Positions 63,987 to 64,000 of a stretch of DNA of 64,000 nt are shown piece by piece. Where the stretch lies: positions 372,001 to 436,000 of the forward strand of contig NZ_CAKLDI010000002.1 in assembly GCF_921293875.1 (NCBI RefSeq). The letters run 5' to 3'. The DNA comes from Vibrio stylophorae. Lineage in GTDB: Bacteria > Pseudomonadota > Gammaproteobacteria > Enterobacterales > Vibrionaceae. The translations under genes were made by a program, and so were the position numbers. The notes beneath the pieces are model-generated. The model was not told the DNA's origin and did no database searches. It saw nothing but the letters and a program-made list of their open reading frames with translations. The number at the start of each line of letters is the position of its first letter. The first letter of the stretch is position 1.

Positions 63987-64000
63987 CGCAGATAAAAAAA

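Overview
The window looks like chromosomal DNA of a marine or halotolerant gammaproteobacterium, most likely a member of the Vibrionaceae. The grounds are an ectoine operon close to a glycine-betaine ABC transporter with a CosR-like MarR regulator, a VC_2705-type symporter with its DUF4212 partner, and many lineage-typical small families (DUF2750, HopJ, DUF3820, DUF3313, YaiI, YghU). The genus cannot be fixed from sequence reading alone. No rRNA, tRNA, CRISPR array, intact insertion sequence or prophage was seen.

Left part (1-7.6 kb): a partial gene at the edge, a PTS-EIIC/EAL fusion protein, then small stand-alone genes (DUF2750, a membrane protein, a PIN/NYN-like protein, HdeD) and a methyltransferase coupled to an exported protein. 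At 7.7-15.5 kb lies a five-gene minus-strand copper/silver operon: a Cys/His/Met-rich leader-type protein, CusC, a CusB-CusF fusion with a long Met/His tail, CusA and CueP. It is headed by a promoter with the MerR/CueR architecture (19-bp spacer) and closed by terminators. At 15.8-26 kb is an osmolyte and solute-transport block: ectABC, an acetate-type symporter pair, the CosR-like regulator and proVWX. Together these make ectoine, import betaine-type solutes and probably adjust both to salinity.

Middle part (26-44 kb): a DUF2955/HlyD efflux pair with a divergent LysR gene, a MotC/MotD-like stator pair, a small-protein plus GIY-YIG nuclease cassette that is AT-richer than its surroundings, then housekeeping and accessory genes (acetyltransferase, CPBP protease, cytochrome b, NfsB-type nitroreductase, HAD phosphatase, LysR/SDR pair, Sel1 lipoprotein, HopJ, GNAT, acyltransferase, DUF3313 and DUF3820). 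Between 44.3 and 48.1 kb sits a small AT-rich island with a PD-(D/E)XK-type nuclease, a CoiA-like nuclease and two orphan small genes. This is the best candidate for an undescribed, probably defence-related, module; the nuclease start region carries a heptanucleotide tandem repeat.

Right part (48-64 kb): YghU, a CNNM/HlyC-type membrane protein, an NRAMP-like transporter lacking the usual metal motif, a periplasmic ATP-dependent DNA ligase, an AcrAB-type RND pump with a palindromic operator candidate, a MepM-type murein endopeptidase, a LytTR two-component pair, a glutaredoxin and a DUF4136 lipoprotein. Many genes are separated by strong hairpin-plus-T-tract terminators, several of them bidirectional between convergent genes.
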